This document shows, piece by piece, positions 17,715 through 28,758 of a DNA stretch of 64,000 nt. Made by a program: the position numbers and the translations under genes. How positions within the stretch are numbered: position 1 is the first letter of the stretch; each line of letters starts with the position of its first letter. This DNA is from Caulobacteraceae bacterium. GTDB lineage: Bacteria > Pseudomonadota > Alphaproteobacteria > Caulobacterales > Caulobacteraceae. The stretch covers positions 248,001 through 312,000 of the forward strand of contig CANJLQ010000002.1 in NCBI GenBank assembly GCA_947475735.1, given 5' to 3'. Below the pieces are notes generated by a model that did not search any database, was not told the DNA's origin, and was given only the letters and a program-made list of their open reading frames with translations.

Positions 17715-18935
17715 TTATGCCGTCGCCGGATTGGCTTCGCCCGGGGCGCGGGCCTCGCCCTTGCCGCCGCCGATCCTGTCCATGAAGCGGAAGACGAAGG
17801 GGTTGAGCGAGATCGACAGCAGGGCCGCCGCCAGAATCAGGTCGTGCGTCCCCTGGCTGAGCGCGCCGAGCGACAGGCCCAGCGCCGCCAGGATGAAGGA
17901 GAACTCCCCGATCTGGGCCAGGCTGGCCGCCACTGTCAGGCTGGTCGCCCGGTCCAGCCTGAAGGCCGTGGTGATGGCCAGAGCCGCGAGTGTCTTGCCG
18001 ACCAGGACGATGCCGACCACGCCCAGCACCGCCAGCGGCTCGCGCACCACGATCGACGGGTCGAACAGCATGCCGACCGAGACGAAGAACAGCACCGCGA
18101 AGGCGTCCCTCAGCGGCAGGGACCGCTCCGCCGCATTGTGCCCCAGCGGCGTCCCGTTCAGCACCAGACCGGCCAGGAATGCCCCCAGCGCGAAGGAGTG
18201 GAACAGGGCATAGGCCACCCAGGCGATGCCGAGCGCGATGGCCAGCACGCCGAGCGTGAACAGCTCCCTCGACCGGGTGTGGGCGATCCGCACCAGGACC
18301 CAGGGCAGGACCCGCCCGCCGATGAACAGCATGGCGGCGACGAAGGCGGCGACCTTCAGCAGGGTCCATCCGACGTTGAGCCCCAGCGTCGACAGGTCGA
18401 CGGCCACCCCGTCGCCCAGCAGCAGCATGGGCAGCATGACGAGCGCGATCACGATGACCAGATCCTCGACGATGAGCCATCCGACCGCGATCTTGCCGAC
18501 CTCGCCCTTGCCCTGGTTGCGCTCCTCCAGCGACTTCATCAGCACGACGGTGGAGGCGACCGACAGGGCGAACCCCATCAACAGGGCCTCGACATCGCCC
18601 ATGCCCAGCCCGAACCGACCGAGCGCCCAGCCCATCAGTGTCGCGCCCACGATCTGGACCAGGGCACCGGGCACGGCGACCTTGCGCACCTTCATCAGGT
18701 CGGCGGGCGAGAAATGCAGCCCGACCCCGAACATGAGCAGGATCACCCCGATCTCGGCGAGCTGGGGCGCCAGTTCCGCATCGGCGACGAAGCCGATGGT
18801 GTAGGGCCCCACCGCCACGCCCGCGAGCAGATAGCCGACCAGCGGCGACAGCTTCAGCCGGTTGGCGATCATGCCGAACGCGAACGCCAGCACGAAGGCG
18901 GCCACCAAGGTCGAGATCAGGCTGTAGCTCTGCAT
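17715..18935 (-). CDS. Cation:proton antiporter, YbaL/KefB-like, without TrkA-N domain
   Basis: CPA2-family monovalent cation/proton antiporter (406 aa) with about 12 membrane spans. Typical blocks are LSPLVGYLLAGVAVGP near the N-terminus, EIGVILLMFGVGLHFS, VASTVVLMKSLEERN, FALGAFLAGLVLNGT, and VSVGMLFDP in the second half. YbaL and KefB proteins normally continue into a cytosolic TrkA-N nucleotide-binding domain, giving over 550 aa. This one stops after FVFRFMDRI plus a short polar tail, just before the family-3 repeat. It may be a truncated or naturally short form. It is antisense between recF and gyrB. Confidence 0.87.
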   Translation of the reverse strand: MQSYSLISTLVAAFVLAFAFGMIANRLKLSPLVGYLLAGVAVGPYTIGFVADAELAPQLAEIGVILLMFGVGLHFSPADLMKVRKVAVPGALVQIVGATLMGWALGRFGLGMGDVEALLMGFALSVASTVVLMKSLEERNQGKGEVGKIAVGWLIVEDLVIVIALVMLPMLLLGDGVAVDLSTLGLNVGWTLLKVAAFVAAMLFIGGRVLPWVLVRIAHTRSRELFTLGVLAIALGIAWVAYALFHSFALGAFLAGLVLNGTPLGHNAAERSLPLRDAFAVLFFVSVGMLFDPSIVVREPLAVLGVVGIVLVGKTLAALAITTAFRLDRATSLTVAASLAQIGEFSFILAALGLSLGALSQGTHDLILAAALLSISLNPFVFRFMDRIGGGKGEARAPGEANPATA

Positions 18936-19026
18936 CCAGGCTCCGGTTCAGATTGTGGGGCGACCCTCCTTGGGACCCACAACATATGGGGCGAAAACCC
19001 GTCGGAACAACCCGGGAAAGCGCGGT

Positions 19027-19062
19027 GAATCCTCGCTTTTCGCTGCGGAAATCCTATATAAA
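19027..19062 (+). promoter_or_regulatory. Putative gyrB promoter region
   Basis: In the 232-nt gap before gyrB, the AT-rich TATATAAA (19055-19062) resembles a -10 element, with a GAATC (GANTC, 19027-19031) upstream. It is the only AT-rich spot in the gap. No good -35 is seen, so the call is tentative. Confidence 0.3.
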
Positions 19063-19167
19063 CGACGCATCCGGACGACGGGATTCGTTGGCCGGGATGA
19101 CCTTTCCCTGCGGCGGGTCCGGCAGCGCGTGCGCCGCCCCCTGAACCCCGCGCTTCCGGACGATTGA

Positions 19168-21627
<2,460 letters not shown>

Positions 21628-21748
21628 CTGGATCAGCCGGGCACGGACCAGAAACAACGGTTCGGTCTCGGAATCCTGACGCCGGCGTCACGCGACCGTC
21701 GCGGGCCGGTCTTTTCGCGCGAGTAACGGCTTCTCCCATCATCGGGGG

Positions 21749-24331
21749 ATGTTCCACATGCGCGCCTTGCTCTCGGTCGGGGTTTCCGGCCTCGCCGTCC
21801 TGTTCGCCACGCCGGGCCTGGCCCAGCAGCAGCAGCCCGACACGGTCGACGAGGTCGTCGTCACCGGCCAGCGCGCCGCCCAGCGCCGCGCCATCGACCA
21901 GCAACGCGCCGCCACCGGCATCGTCTCCATCGCCGCCGCCGACGAGATCGGCAATCTGCCGGACAGGAACGTCGCCGAGGTGGTCGAGCGCCTGCCGGGC
22001 GTCGGCGTCCAGTACGACCAGGGCGAGGGGCGCTACGTCTCCGTTCGCGGCGTGCCGTCCGACCTGAACAACTACACGATCAACGGCTTCGAGATCGGCA
22101 ATCCGGACGGCAACACGCGCCGCCTGCCGCTGGACATCGTCTCGGGCCAACTGCTGAACCGGGTCGAGGTCTCCAAGGTCAAGACCGCCGACCAGGACGG
22201 CCAGGGCATCGGCGGCAACATCAATCTGGTGGCCCAGACCGCCTTCGATTTCCCGCGCGCCCGCTTCCTGAACGCCTCGGCCCAGGTCGGCTATCAGACG
22301 CTGAACGAGGAGTATCCCGTCCGCGGCGACCTCAGCCTGGGCGGCCGCTTCGGCGATCTCGGCGTGCTGGTCGGCGTCAGCTATTCGGAGCGCGATTTCC
22401 GCAGCGAGGGCTTCTTCCCCGACGACTGGGCCTTGCTGCCGGCGGCGGCGCGCGGGGCCGTGCCGATCAATCTGAAGACCACCGACTATGGCCTGACGCG
22501 AGAGCGGCTGGGGGCCATCGCCTCTCTGGACTGGCGCCCCGAGGGGCCCACCAGCCTGTTCCTGCGCGCCCTCTACAGCCGCTTCACCGAAGACGAGTAT
22601 CGCCAGCGCTATCGCCTGGACTTCGCCACCCCGGCGCTGCGGACCTCGGGTGCCTTCCGGCTCAACCCCGACGGCCTGACCGGCACGACGACCGGCGCGA
22701 CCGAGATCCGCCAGGACCTGCGGCTGGAGTACAAGGAGAAGTCGATCCTGTCGGTCCAGGCCGGTGGCCGGACCGAGCTCGACGCCTGGACGCTCGATTA
22801 CGGCATCGCCGGCACCCACAACGAGGTGATCGAGCCGAACCAGCTGTGGCAGTTCCGCGCCTCGCCCGGCACGGTCGACTTCGACTTCACCGACGAACTG
22901 TTCAGCGCCACACCCCGCGCGCCCGTCACCGCCGCCATGCTGGGCTTTCGCCAGTATGCCGAGCAGGACGAGAACGGCGAGGAGGACATCGTCTCGGCCC
23001 GCTTCGACGCGCGGCGCTCGCTCGATCTGTTCGACGGCGTCGACCTGGCCCTGGGCCTGAACTACCGCACGACCGACAAGACGTTCGATTCCAACAACAC
23101 CGTCTGGGAACGCGGCGCGACCGCCGCGACGCGGTTCACGCTCGCCGCCGATCCGACCCTGGCCGGGCCCCCGGTCACGGTCGAGCCCCGCGACGGCCGC
23201 CCTTACACCATCGCCCCGACCCTGTCGGCCGAAGGGCTGATCGCCTACACCCGGTCCAACCTCAGCGGACCCTTCTTCGTGCGGAACACCGCCACGAGCC
23301 TGGCCAACGCGACCCTGGCCGACACCGACGTGGGCGAGGACGTGGCCGCCGCCTATGCCGAGGCCGACGTCCGCATCGGCAACTGGACCTTCACCCACGG
23401 TCTGCGGGTCGAGCAGACCGAGCTGGACATCACCGGCTTCCGCCTGGTCAACGGCACCACTGTGGTCCCAGCCTCCGAGAGCCAGAGCTACACCGACTGG
23501 CTGCCCAGCGTGACCGCCCGGTGGGAGCGAGACGATCTCGTGGTCCGCCTGGCCTACAGCCGCAGCCTGGGTCGCCCCAACTACCTGGACCTGTCGCCGG
23601 GCGGCACCAACACCTTCGTCGACAACGGCGACGGCACCTTCGACGGCAGCCTGTCGCAGGGCAACGCCCAGCTGGACCCCTATCGCGCCGACGCCTTCGA
23701 CGCCTCGGCGGAGTGGTACTTCGCGCCCGGCGGCGTGCTGTCGGCCGGCGTGTTCTCCAAGTCGATCGACAATCCGATCTACACCCAGAGCGAGACCCAG
23801 CGCGGCGTCGTCTTCGGCGGCCGCAACTACCGCACCCTGACCTTCAGCCAAAAGCAGAACGCCGACTCCGCCGACCTCTACGGGCTGGAGCTGGCCTGGC
23901 GTCAGCAGTTCGATTTCCTGCCGGGCCTGTGGTCCGGGTTCGGCATCGACGCGAACCTGACCCTGATCGACGGCGAGCTGGACCTGCCGACCCGCGCCGA
24001 CGTCGCCTTTCCCGAACAGTCCGAGGTCCTGTACGGCGTTCAGATCTTCTACGAGAACGACCGCATCGAGGCCTCTCTCGCCTACCACTCGACCGGATCG
24101 GCGCTGCTGGCCCTGGGCGGCGACGTCGTGGCGGATCAGTTCAACGACGACCTGCGCCGGCTCGACGCCAAGGCCAGTTTCGACCTGACCGACCAGGCCA
24201 CCATCTATTTCGAGGCCCAGAACCTGACCGACGAACCGACCCGCCAGTATCAGGGCGGTCGCACCGACTGGCTGACCCAGACCGAACGCTACGGCCGCGT
24301 CTTCAACCTGGGCCTGACGGTCGGCTGGTAG
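21749..24331 (+). CDS. TonB-dependent outer-membrane receptor
   Basis: Energy-coupled outer-membrane transporter (860 aa) of the Xanthomonas/Caulobacter TonB receptor type. It has a signal peptide (MRALLSVGVSGLAVLFATPG...LAQ), then the TonB-box-like DEVVVTGQR. The plug domain reads NLPDRNVAEVVERLPGVGV, VSVRGVPSDLNNYTINGF and QDGQGIGGNINL. A 22-strand barrel follows, ending in the aromatic VFNLGLTVGW. The start may be 21749 or the ATG at 21758, the latter having a better-spaced GGGG. No neighbouring regulator or hydrolase points to a substrate. The alpha/beta hydrolase at 25104 is possibly related but is separated by a reverse gene. Confidence 0.92.
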   Translation: MFHMRALLSVGVSGLAVLFATPGLAQQQQPDTVDEVVVTGQRAAQRRAIDQQRAATGIVSIAAADEIGNLPDRNVAEVVERLPGVGVQYDQGEGRYVSVRGVPSDLNNYTINGFEIGNPDGNTRRLPLDIVSGQLLNRVEVSKVKTADQDGQGIGGNINLVAQTAFDFPRARFLNASAQVGYQTLNEEYPVRGDLSLGGRFGDLGVLVGVSYSERDFRSEGFFPDDWALLPAAARGAVPINLKTTDYGLTRERLGAIASLDWRPEGPTSLFLRALYSRFTEDEYRQRYRLDFATPALRTSGAFRLNPDGLTGTTTGATEIRQDLRLEYKEKSILSVQAGGRTELDAWTLDYGIAGTHNEVIEPNQLWQFRASPGTVDFDFTDELFSATPRAPVTAAMLGFRQYAEQDENGEEDIVSARFDARRSLDLFDGVDLALGLNYRTTDKTFDSNNTVWERGATAATRFTLAADPTLAGPPVTVEPRDGRPYTIAPTLSAEGLIAYTRSNLSGPFFVRNTATSLANATLADTDVGEDVAAAYAEADVRIGNWTFTHGLRVEQTELDITGFRLVNGTTVVPASESQSYTDWLPSVTARWERDDLVVRLAYSRSLGRPNYLDLSPGGTNTFVDNGDGTFDGSLSQGNAQLDPYRADAFDASAEWYFAPGGVLSAGVFSKSIDNPIYTQSETQRGVVFGGRNYRTLTFSQKQNADSADLYGLELAWRQQFDFLPGLWSGFGIDANLTLIDGELDLPTRADVAFPEQSEVLYGVQIFYENDRIEASLAYHSTGSALLALGGDVVADQFNDDLRRLDAKASFDLTDQATIYFEAQNLTDEPTRQYQGGRTDWLTQTERYGRVFNLGLTVGW

Positions 24332-24348
24332 GGCGCGACTTCCTCTTG

Positions 24349-24477
24349 CCGCTCATCCCCGCGAAAGCGGGGACCCAGTCCTTTGGGTCATCCGTGAACG
24401 CGAGTCTGCGCCCACGGTCAGCTCGCCCGCGGTACGTCGCTTAAAGACTGGATCCCCACTTTCGCGGGGATGAGCGG
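24349..24477. repeat. Family-2 inverted-pair repeat (copy E)
   Basis: A 32-nt motif starting CCGCTCATCCCCGCGAAAG (24349-24380) recurs inverted at 24446-24477 with two mismatches. Each arm can fold on itself (CCCCGCGAAAGCGGGG). The whole 129-bp unit aligns, inverted, with the one at 58757-58884, including a CTTTGGG segment next to one arm and CTTAAAG next to the other. It lies between the TonB receptor and a reverse-strand gene. Confidence 0.85.
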
Positions 24478-24488
24478 AGGTGGAGGTC

Positions 24489-24992
24489 TTAAGGCCGGCC
24501 GGCGTCGATGTAGGCGCGGATCGAGGCGTGTGCGGCCCCACTCGGCACCAGCTCGTCGCAGGCCAGATCCTTGATCGCCTCGTCCAGCGTGCGCGGGCGC
24601 ACCGCCGTCCAGGGCTCGCCGGCCTCGAAGGCCTCGGAGCCCTCGCCGTCCTCGAACACCTCGGTCGAGCGGATGACCTGAGTCTCGGCGGCGGCGCAGC
24701 GGATGCCGAACGTGTCGACGACATGGGCATAGTTTCCCGCGTCGCCGGCGTTGGCGACGCGGGCGACGCTGACACGCAGCTCCTCGCCCTCCGGCCGTAT
24801 GCTCGACAGATCGATCAGATAGTTGGACTGGGCGCTGCGGGAGAACACCTTCCACTGCGGTCCGGCCGGAGCCTCGGCCTGCAGCACCTCGGCAGGGGCC
24901 TGGGCCCCCGCGGGCGGGGCGTCCTGGGCCGTCACCGCCCCGCCCAACCCCGTCATCGCCACGGCCGTGGCCACACCCCAGATCCAGCGCAT
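24489..24992 (-). CDS. Hypothetical exported protein, surface-adhesin-E-like
   Basis: A 167-residue exported protein. The N-terminus MRWIWGVATAVAMTGLGGAVTAQ is a signal peptide, followed by a Pro/Ala-rich linker. The core QWKVFSRSAQSNYLIDLSSI resembles the short beta-rich surface-adhesin E type of domain, with Cys residues in GIRCAAAE and LACDELV that could pair. The start at 24992 was chosen for the signal peptide; a longer in-frame extension is antisense to the hydrolase. The function is unknown and the similarity weak. Confidence 0.7.
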   Translation of the reverse strand: MRWIWGVATAVAMTGLGGAVTAQDAPPAGAQAPAEVLQAEAPAGPQWKVFSRSAQSNYLIDLSSIRPEGEELRVSVARVANAGDAGNYAHVVDTFGIRCAAAETQVIRSTEVFEDGEGSEAFEAGEPWTAVRPRTLDEAIKDLACDELVPSGAAHASIRAYIDAGRP

Positions 24993-25103
24993 CGGTTCCT
25001 CCCCAGGACTGCTGCTTCGCGTCCTGTTACACGCCTGACACCGTTCAAGATCAAGAGCCCCGTCGGTCAACCAAAGGCCGTGATCGTCGTTCACCCCTGT
25101 GCC

Positions 25104-26000
25104 ATGACCCGCCTGTTCGCCCTCCTCTCGGTCCTGTTGCTCGCCCTGCCCGGCCCGGCATCGGCGCAGAGCCGCGAGCGCCCCTTCGCCTCGGACCGGA
25201 TCTTGGTCGAGACGCGCGGGCGGGGCCCTGACGTCATCCTGATCCCCGGCCTGGCCTCGACCGGCGACGTCTGGCAACGCACGGCCGACCGGCTGGACGA
25301 CGACCACCGGGTCCACATCGTCTCGATCCGGGGTTTCGGAGAGGTCCCGCCGGGTCGTAATCAGGACGGCGCCCTGGTCGCGCCCGTGGCGGCGGAGCTG
25401 CGCCGCTACATCGCCGAGCGGCAGCTGGAGCGGCCCGCTGTGATCGGCCATTCGATGGGCGGGCTGGTGGCGCTGAAGGCCGCCGCCGACGCCGGGCGGG
25501 ATCGGAGGAACCCCATCGGCCGGGTCATGGTGGTGGACGCCACGCCCTTCTTCCCGGCCCTGATCAGCCCCGGTGCCACCTCGGGCGACGTCGAGCCCAT
25601 CGCCCAGATCGCCTATCAGGCCCTGCTTCTGCTGGGCGACGCGGCGCTCAGGAACCAGCCGACCCTGATCGGGCGCGAGCTGGGCGGGGCGGCCGACAGC
25701 GTGTTCGGCTCGCTGGGCTGGCAGGGCGGCGACCGCCAGGTGCTGGCCCAGGGGCTGTACGAGGTCATGACCACCGACCTGCGCCACCGCCTGCCCGACA
25801 TCACCGCGCCTGTGACCGTCGTCTACGGCTGGAGCCCCGACGCCGCCAACCCCCGCGCCCGCCTCGACGCCGCCTTCCAGACCGCCTACCGCAGCCTTCG
25901 CGCGCCTGCCCGGTTCGAGCGGATCGAGGGTGCCGAACACATGGTCATGATCGACCAGCCGCAGAGGTTCCTCGCGGCGGTGGGGCGGTTTTTGGGGTAG
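25104..26000 (+). CDS. Exported alpha/beta hydrolase
   Basis: Alpha/beta-hydrolase fold enzyme (298 aa) with a signal peptide (MTRLFALLSVLLLALPGPASAQ), so probably periplasmic. The nucleophile elbow is GHSMGG (Ser), the oxyanion region is LIPGLASTGDVW, the acid Asp lies near VYGWSPDA and the catalytic His in EGAEHMVMIDQPQRF. The start is the ATG at 25104, fixed by the signal peptide. The substrate is unknown. It is divergent from the surface-adhesin-like gene with about 110 nt between them. Confidence 0.87.
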   Translation: MTRLFALLSVLLLALPGPASAQSRERPFASDRILVETRGRGPDVILIPGLASTGDVWQRTADRLDDDHRVHIVSIRGFGEVPPGRNQDGALVAPVAAELRRYIAERQLERPAVIGHSMGGLVALKAAADAGRDRRNPIGRVMVVDATPFFPALISPGATSGDVEPIAQIAYQALLLLGDAALRNQPTLIGRELGGAADSVFGSLGWQGGDRQVLAQGLYEVMTTDLRHRLPDITAPVTVVYGWSPDAANPRARLDAAFQTAYRSLRAPARFERIEGAEHMVMIDQPQRFLAAVGRFLG

Positions 26001-26176
26001 GGCACATTGACCCTTTCCGACCCGCGTTTGACCCGTTTCGAACTTCGAGAGTGTCCGCTTAACGGCTAGCGAATGCATCTTCCCCTCAGAGTTGAACCTT
26101 GGCTGACGGCCGACTCGGCGGCTAGGCTTCGACCTCGGCCCATGCTGATGCGCTTCGCCCGAAACTCGAATCCCTT

Positions 26177-26869
26177 TTGGGAGCCTACATGCCGTCTGGT
26201 CGACTCTACGCGCTCGCTGACTTTGCTGATCGCCTCCTTCCAAAGGTTGGGAGTGTTGACCCGGCCCATGCTCTGGCCGTGCTCGCTGGCCTCAAACGGC
26301 TCGCCGAGGTCGAAGAGAGCAATCCCTTTGTGACGCTGAACGTCACGATCACAGCAGGTGTCTGGGTGTTCTACCGAGGCGAGCGATGGCTACTGATCAA
26401 TCCTGGCCAGAAGGCTCTGCGGGTCGAAGCTGCGTACTACGCGAACAGCAACATTCACGAGGCCATCGTTACTTACTTCGAGCCTGCCGTCAGGGCAGGC
26501 ACCATCGAGAAAACGGCCCGGGAAGATTACCACCAGTGGCGGATTAGCGGGGACTCTCTCGGACTGATATGGCGGTTTGTCGAGGGGCTTGAAGGGCCGA
26601 GTGCGGACGAACTGGTCGTCACGGTAGGTTCGGGGCACCCGCGCTATTTTCCAGCAGAGGTTCGAAGTTTTGCATTGGAGGCGTTTGAAAAGGATGGCCG
26701 AATATGCAGGGGCGTCAAAGGCAAAACAACCGCTCATCGTTTGCAGAAGCGGCACCCGATAGAGTTTGATCACATTATTCCGCACTCGATAGGCGGAACT
26801 AACTCGATCCAGAATATCCAGATACTCTGTTCGGACTGCAATAGACGAAAATCAGCTACTGCTCTCTAG
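26177..26869 (+). CDS. HNH endonuclease domain protein in an AT-richer patch
   Basis: A 230-residue protein with a C-terminal HNH nuclease module: EFDHIIPHSIGGTNS, then QNIQILCSDCNRRKS, giving the two metal-binding Cys and the D-H-I-x-P-x-S-x-G-G-x-N-x-x-N core. The N-terminal ~150 residues match no family I know; they contain a WVFYRGERWLLINP strand-like segment. Base composition falls markedly from about 26680 to 26900, and codons rare in this genome (ATA, AGA) appear, which suggests transfer. Starts at 26177 or 26189 (MPSGRLYAL). It could be a solitary homing, restriction or defence nuclease. Confidence 0.75.
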   Translation: MGAYMPSGRLYALADFADRLLPKVGSVDPAHALAVLAGLKRLAEVEESNPFVTLNVTITAGVWVFYRGERWLLINPGQKALRVEAAYYANSNIHEAIVTYFEPAVRAGTIEKTAREDYHQWRISGDSLGLIWRFVEGLEGPSADELVVTVGSGHPRYFPAEVRSFALEAFEKDGRICRGVKGKTTAHRLQKRHPIEFDHIIPHSIGGTNSIQNIQILCSDCNRRKSATAL

Positions 26870-26898
26870 GTACGCTCCATTCAGATCGCCGCTGAGTC

Positions 26899-27150
26899 CT
26901 ACAATTGAACGCAATACTTTCCTTGTGCAACGTATCCTGCGGGACAGCCGCCGCTTTTCGGGACGACAATCTTCGGATTTGCTTTGAGCGATACGCAATA
27001 GTTGCCCATTGCGACCCAACCAGCCGGGCACGTGCCCAGTTTTGGAACCGCTGGCTTAGCGTTCGGGCCGGGGACGCACATGTTGCCCTGAGCTACGTAG
27101 CCCGCAGGGCAGGTGCCATTCTTTGCTAGCGGCATCGGAACCATGGTCAT
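26899..27150 (-). CDS. Small protein with three Cys-x10-Cys repeats
   Basis: An 83-residue protein made almost entirely of three copies of a motif C-P-A-G-[YW]-V-A-[QM]-G-[NK]-[MY]-C-V, at residues 14-26, 41-53 and 69-81, joined by Pro/Lys linkers (PGPNAKPAVPK and SLKANPKIVVPK). Each unit has one C-x10-C pair, suggesting three small disulfide-closed or metal-binding loops. There is no signal peptide or membrane span. A good ribosome site (AAGGGGACG) precedes the ATG at 27150. It is convergent with the HNH gene, 29 nt apart. No function is known to me. Confidence 0.65.
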   Translation of the reverse strand: MTMVPMPLAKNGTCPAGYVAQGNMCVPGPNAKPAVPKLGTCPAGWVAMGNYCVSLKANPKIVVPKSGGCPAGYVAQGKYCVQL

Positions 27151-27337
27151 TGAGCGTCCCCTTCTTTAGCGACAGGTTCGACGCTAGATTGAGGGTTCGT
27201 CAACCCATGACGGCAGGACGGCGCGCTAGATCACCCGACCGGACCTGACCGAACCGCATCGCTAAGCCCCGGTCCTCGTGGTCGAACCCCGAACACGCCT
27301 TGGCGACAGGGTTCGCGGTGACCTCGCTTAGCGGCAC

Positions 27338-28609
27338 CTACAACCACCCCGCCATCGCCTCGCCCGCCAGGATTTCGTCATAGCTCGGCCGCGCGCGCAC
27401 CACGGCCCAGTCCGCGCCGTCCACCAGCACCTCCGGCACCAGCGGCCGGGTGTTGTATTCGCTCGACATCACGGCCCCATAGGCCCCCGCCCCGGTGAAG
27501 AAGACCAGGTCTCCGGCCTCCTGCGGTGGCAGGGCCCGGCCCCGGGCGAAGGTGTCGCCGGTCTCGCAGACGGGGCCCACGATGTCGTAGGCGACCGGCT
27601 CCCCTGACCGCACGACGACCGGCTTCACCTCGTGGAAGGCGTCGTACATGGCCGGGCGGACCAGGTCGTTCATGGCGGCGTCCAGCACCAGGAACCGCCG
27701 CCCGTCCGCCCGTTCCGTGATCTGGATCACCCGGCTGAGCAGAACGCCGGCATTGGCGGCCAGCAGGCGCCCGGGCTCGAACGCCGCCTCGACGTCCAGG
27801 CCCTCCAGCACCCGCGCCGTCATGGCGGCGTAGTCGGCCGGGCTCGCGGTCTCAGCCCCGCCCGAATAGGGCACGCCCAAGCCGCCGCCGAGGTCCAGCC
27901 GCGTGACCGACAGCCCCTGGCCCCGCAGCGTCCGCGTCATCTCGGCCAGCAGGCGGAAGGCCGCCTCCAGCGGGGCCAGATCGGTGATCTGGCTGCCGAT
28001 GTGACAGGCCAGGCCGACCGGCGTCACGTGCGGGCTGGCCGAGGCGCGGGCATACAGCGCCATGGCCTCGTCGGCCGGGACGCCGAACTTGTCGCCCTCT
28101 CCGCCCGTGGTGATCTTGGCGTGGCCGCCCGCGCCGATCTTGGGGTTCACGCGGATGGCGATCTCGGGCGACGCGGACTTGGCCTCAGCGACGGCGATCA
28201 GCCGGTCCAGCTCGGCCGGGCTCTCGACGTTGATCTGGCGCACCCCGGCGTCGATGGCGAAGGCCAGTTCGCGGTCGGTCTTGCCGACGCCGGAGAAGAT
28301 GATGCGCTCGGCCGGCACGCCCGCCTTCAGCGCGCGGCGGATCTCGCCCTCCGACACCGTGTCGGCCCCGCAGCCCTGTTTCGCCAGGGTCGCCAGCACC
28401 GACAGGTTGGAGTTGGCCTTGACCGCGAAGGCGATCAGGGCGCCGGTCAGTGGAGCATGGGCGTCCAGCGCCTCTCTCAGCACGCGATAGTGCCGGACCA
28501 GGGTCGCGGTCGAATAGACATAGACCGGCGTGCCGACGGCCTCGGCGAGGGCGGCCAGCGGCACGTCCTCGGCGAACAGGGCTCCGTCGCGGTAGGTGAA
28601 GTGGTCCAA
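27338..28609 (-). CDS. lysA: Diaminopimelate decarboxylase
   Basis: PLP enzyme that decarboxylates meso-diaminopimelate to L-lysine, the last step of lysine synthesis (423 aa). It has the fold-III alanine-racemase-like barrel with the PLP lysine in IAFAVKANSNLS, the Gly-rich phosphate loop in LDLGGGLGVPY, the substrate segment EPGRLLAANAG, and the C-terminal CETGDTFARGR with the conserved Cys. It starts MDHFTYRDGALFAEDVPL. It follows argH and the lptM-like gene on the same strand, a common alphaproteobacterial order, with a repeat element inserted just upstream. Confidence 0.97.
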   Translation of the reverse strand: MDHFTYRDGALFAEDVPLAALAEAVGTPVYVYSTATLVRHYRVLREALDAHAPLTGALIAFAVKANSNLSVLATLAKQGCGADTVSEGEIRRALKAGVPAERIIFSGVGKTDRELAFAIDAGVRQINVESPAELDRLIAVAEAKSASPEIAIRVNPKIGAGGHAKITTGGEGDKFGVPADEAMALYARASASPHVTPVGLACHIGSQITDLAPLEAAFRLLAEMTRTLRGQGLSVTRLDLGGGLGVPYSGGAETASPADYAAMTARVLEGLDVEAAFEPGRLLAANAGVLLSRVIQITERADGRRFLVLDAAMNDLVRPAMYDAFHEVKPVVVRSGEPVAYDIVGPVCETGDTFARGRALPPQEAGDLVFFTGAGAYGAVMSSEYNTRPLVPEVLVDGADWAVVRARPSYDEILAGEAMAGWL

Positions 28610-28620
28610 GCAAAACCCTC

Positions 28621-28749
28621 AAATCCTCCCCCGTTGGGGGAGGTGGCACGGAGCGGAGCGGAGTGACGGAGGGGGCCAGCCGCACGTCCGGTGCATGCGG
28701 CTGGCCCCCTCCACCGCTTCGCGGTCCCCCTCCCCCTACGGAGGAGGAT
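28621..28749. repeat. Family-4 intergenic hairpin element between lptM and lysA
   Basis: CCTCCCCC/GGGGGAGG (28625-28632 with 28636-28643) forms a tight hairpin. A long one follows, GGGGGCCAGCCGCA (28671-28684) with TGCGGCTGGCCCCC (28696-28709), then CCCTCCCCC and a closing GGAGGAGGAT complementary to ATCCTCC at the start. It separates the lptM stop from the lysA start in an otherwise compact operon. Confidence 0.7.
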
Positions 28750-28758
28750 CAAGAAAAC

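Noticed and set aside
21694..21715. Possible terminator between gyrB and the TonB receptor
   Set aside because: Only a 5-bp stem with a 4-T run; too weak to list as a feature.
24489..26243. 584-codon - strand ORF spanning the hydrolase region
   Set aside because: Only its last 167 codons, from 24992, look like a protein (signal peptide plus core); the rest is antisense to the hydrolase.
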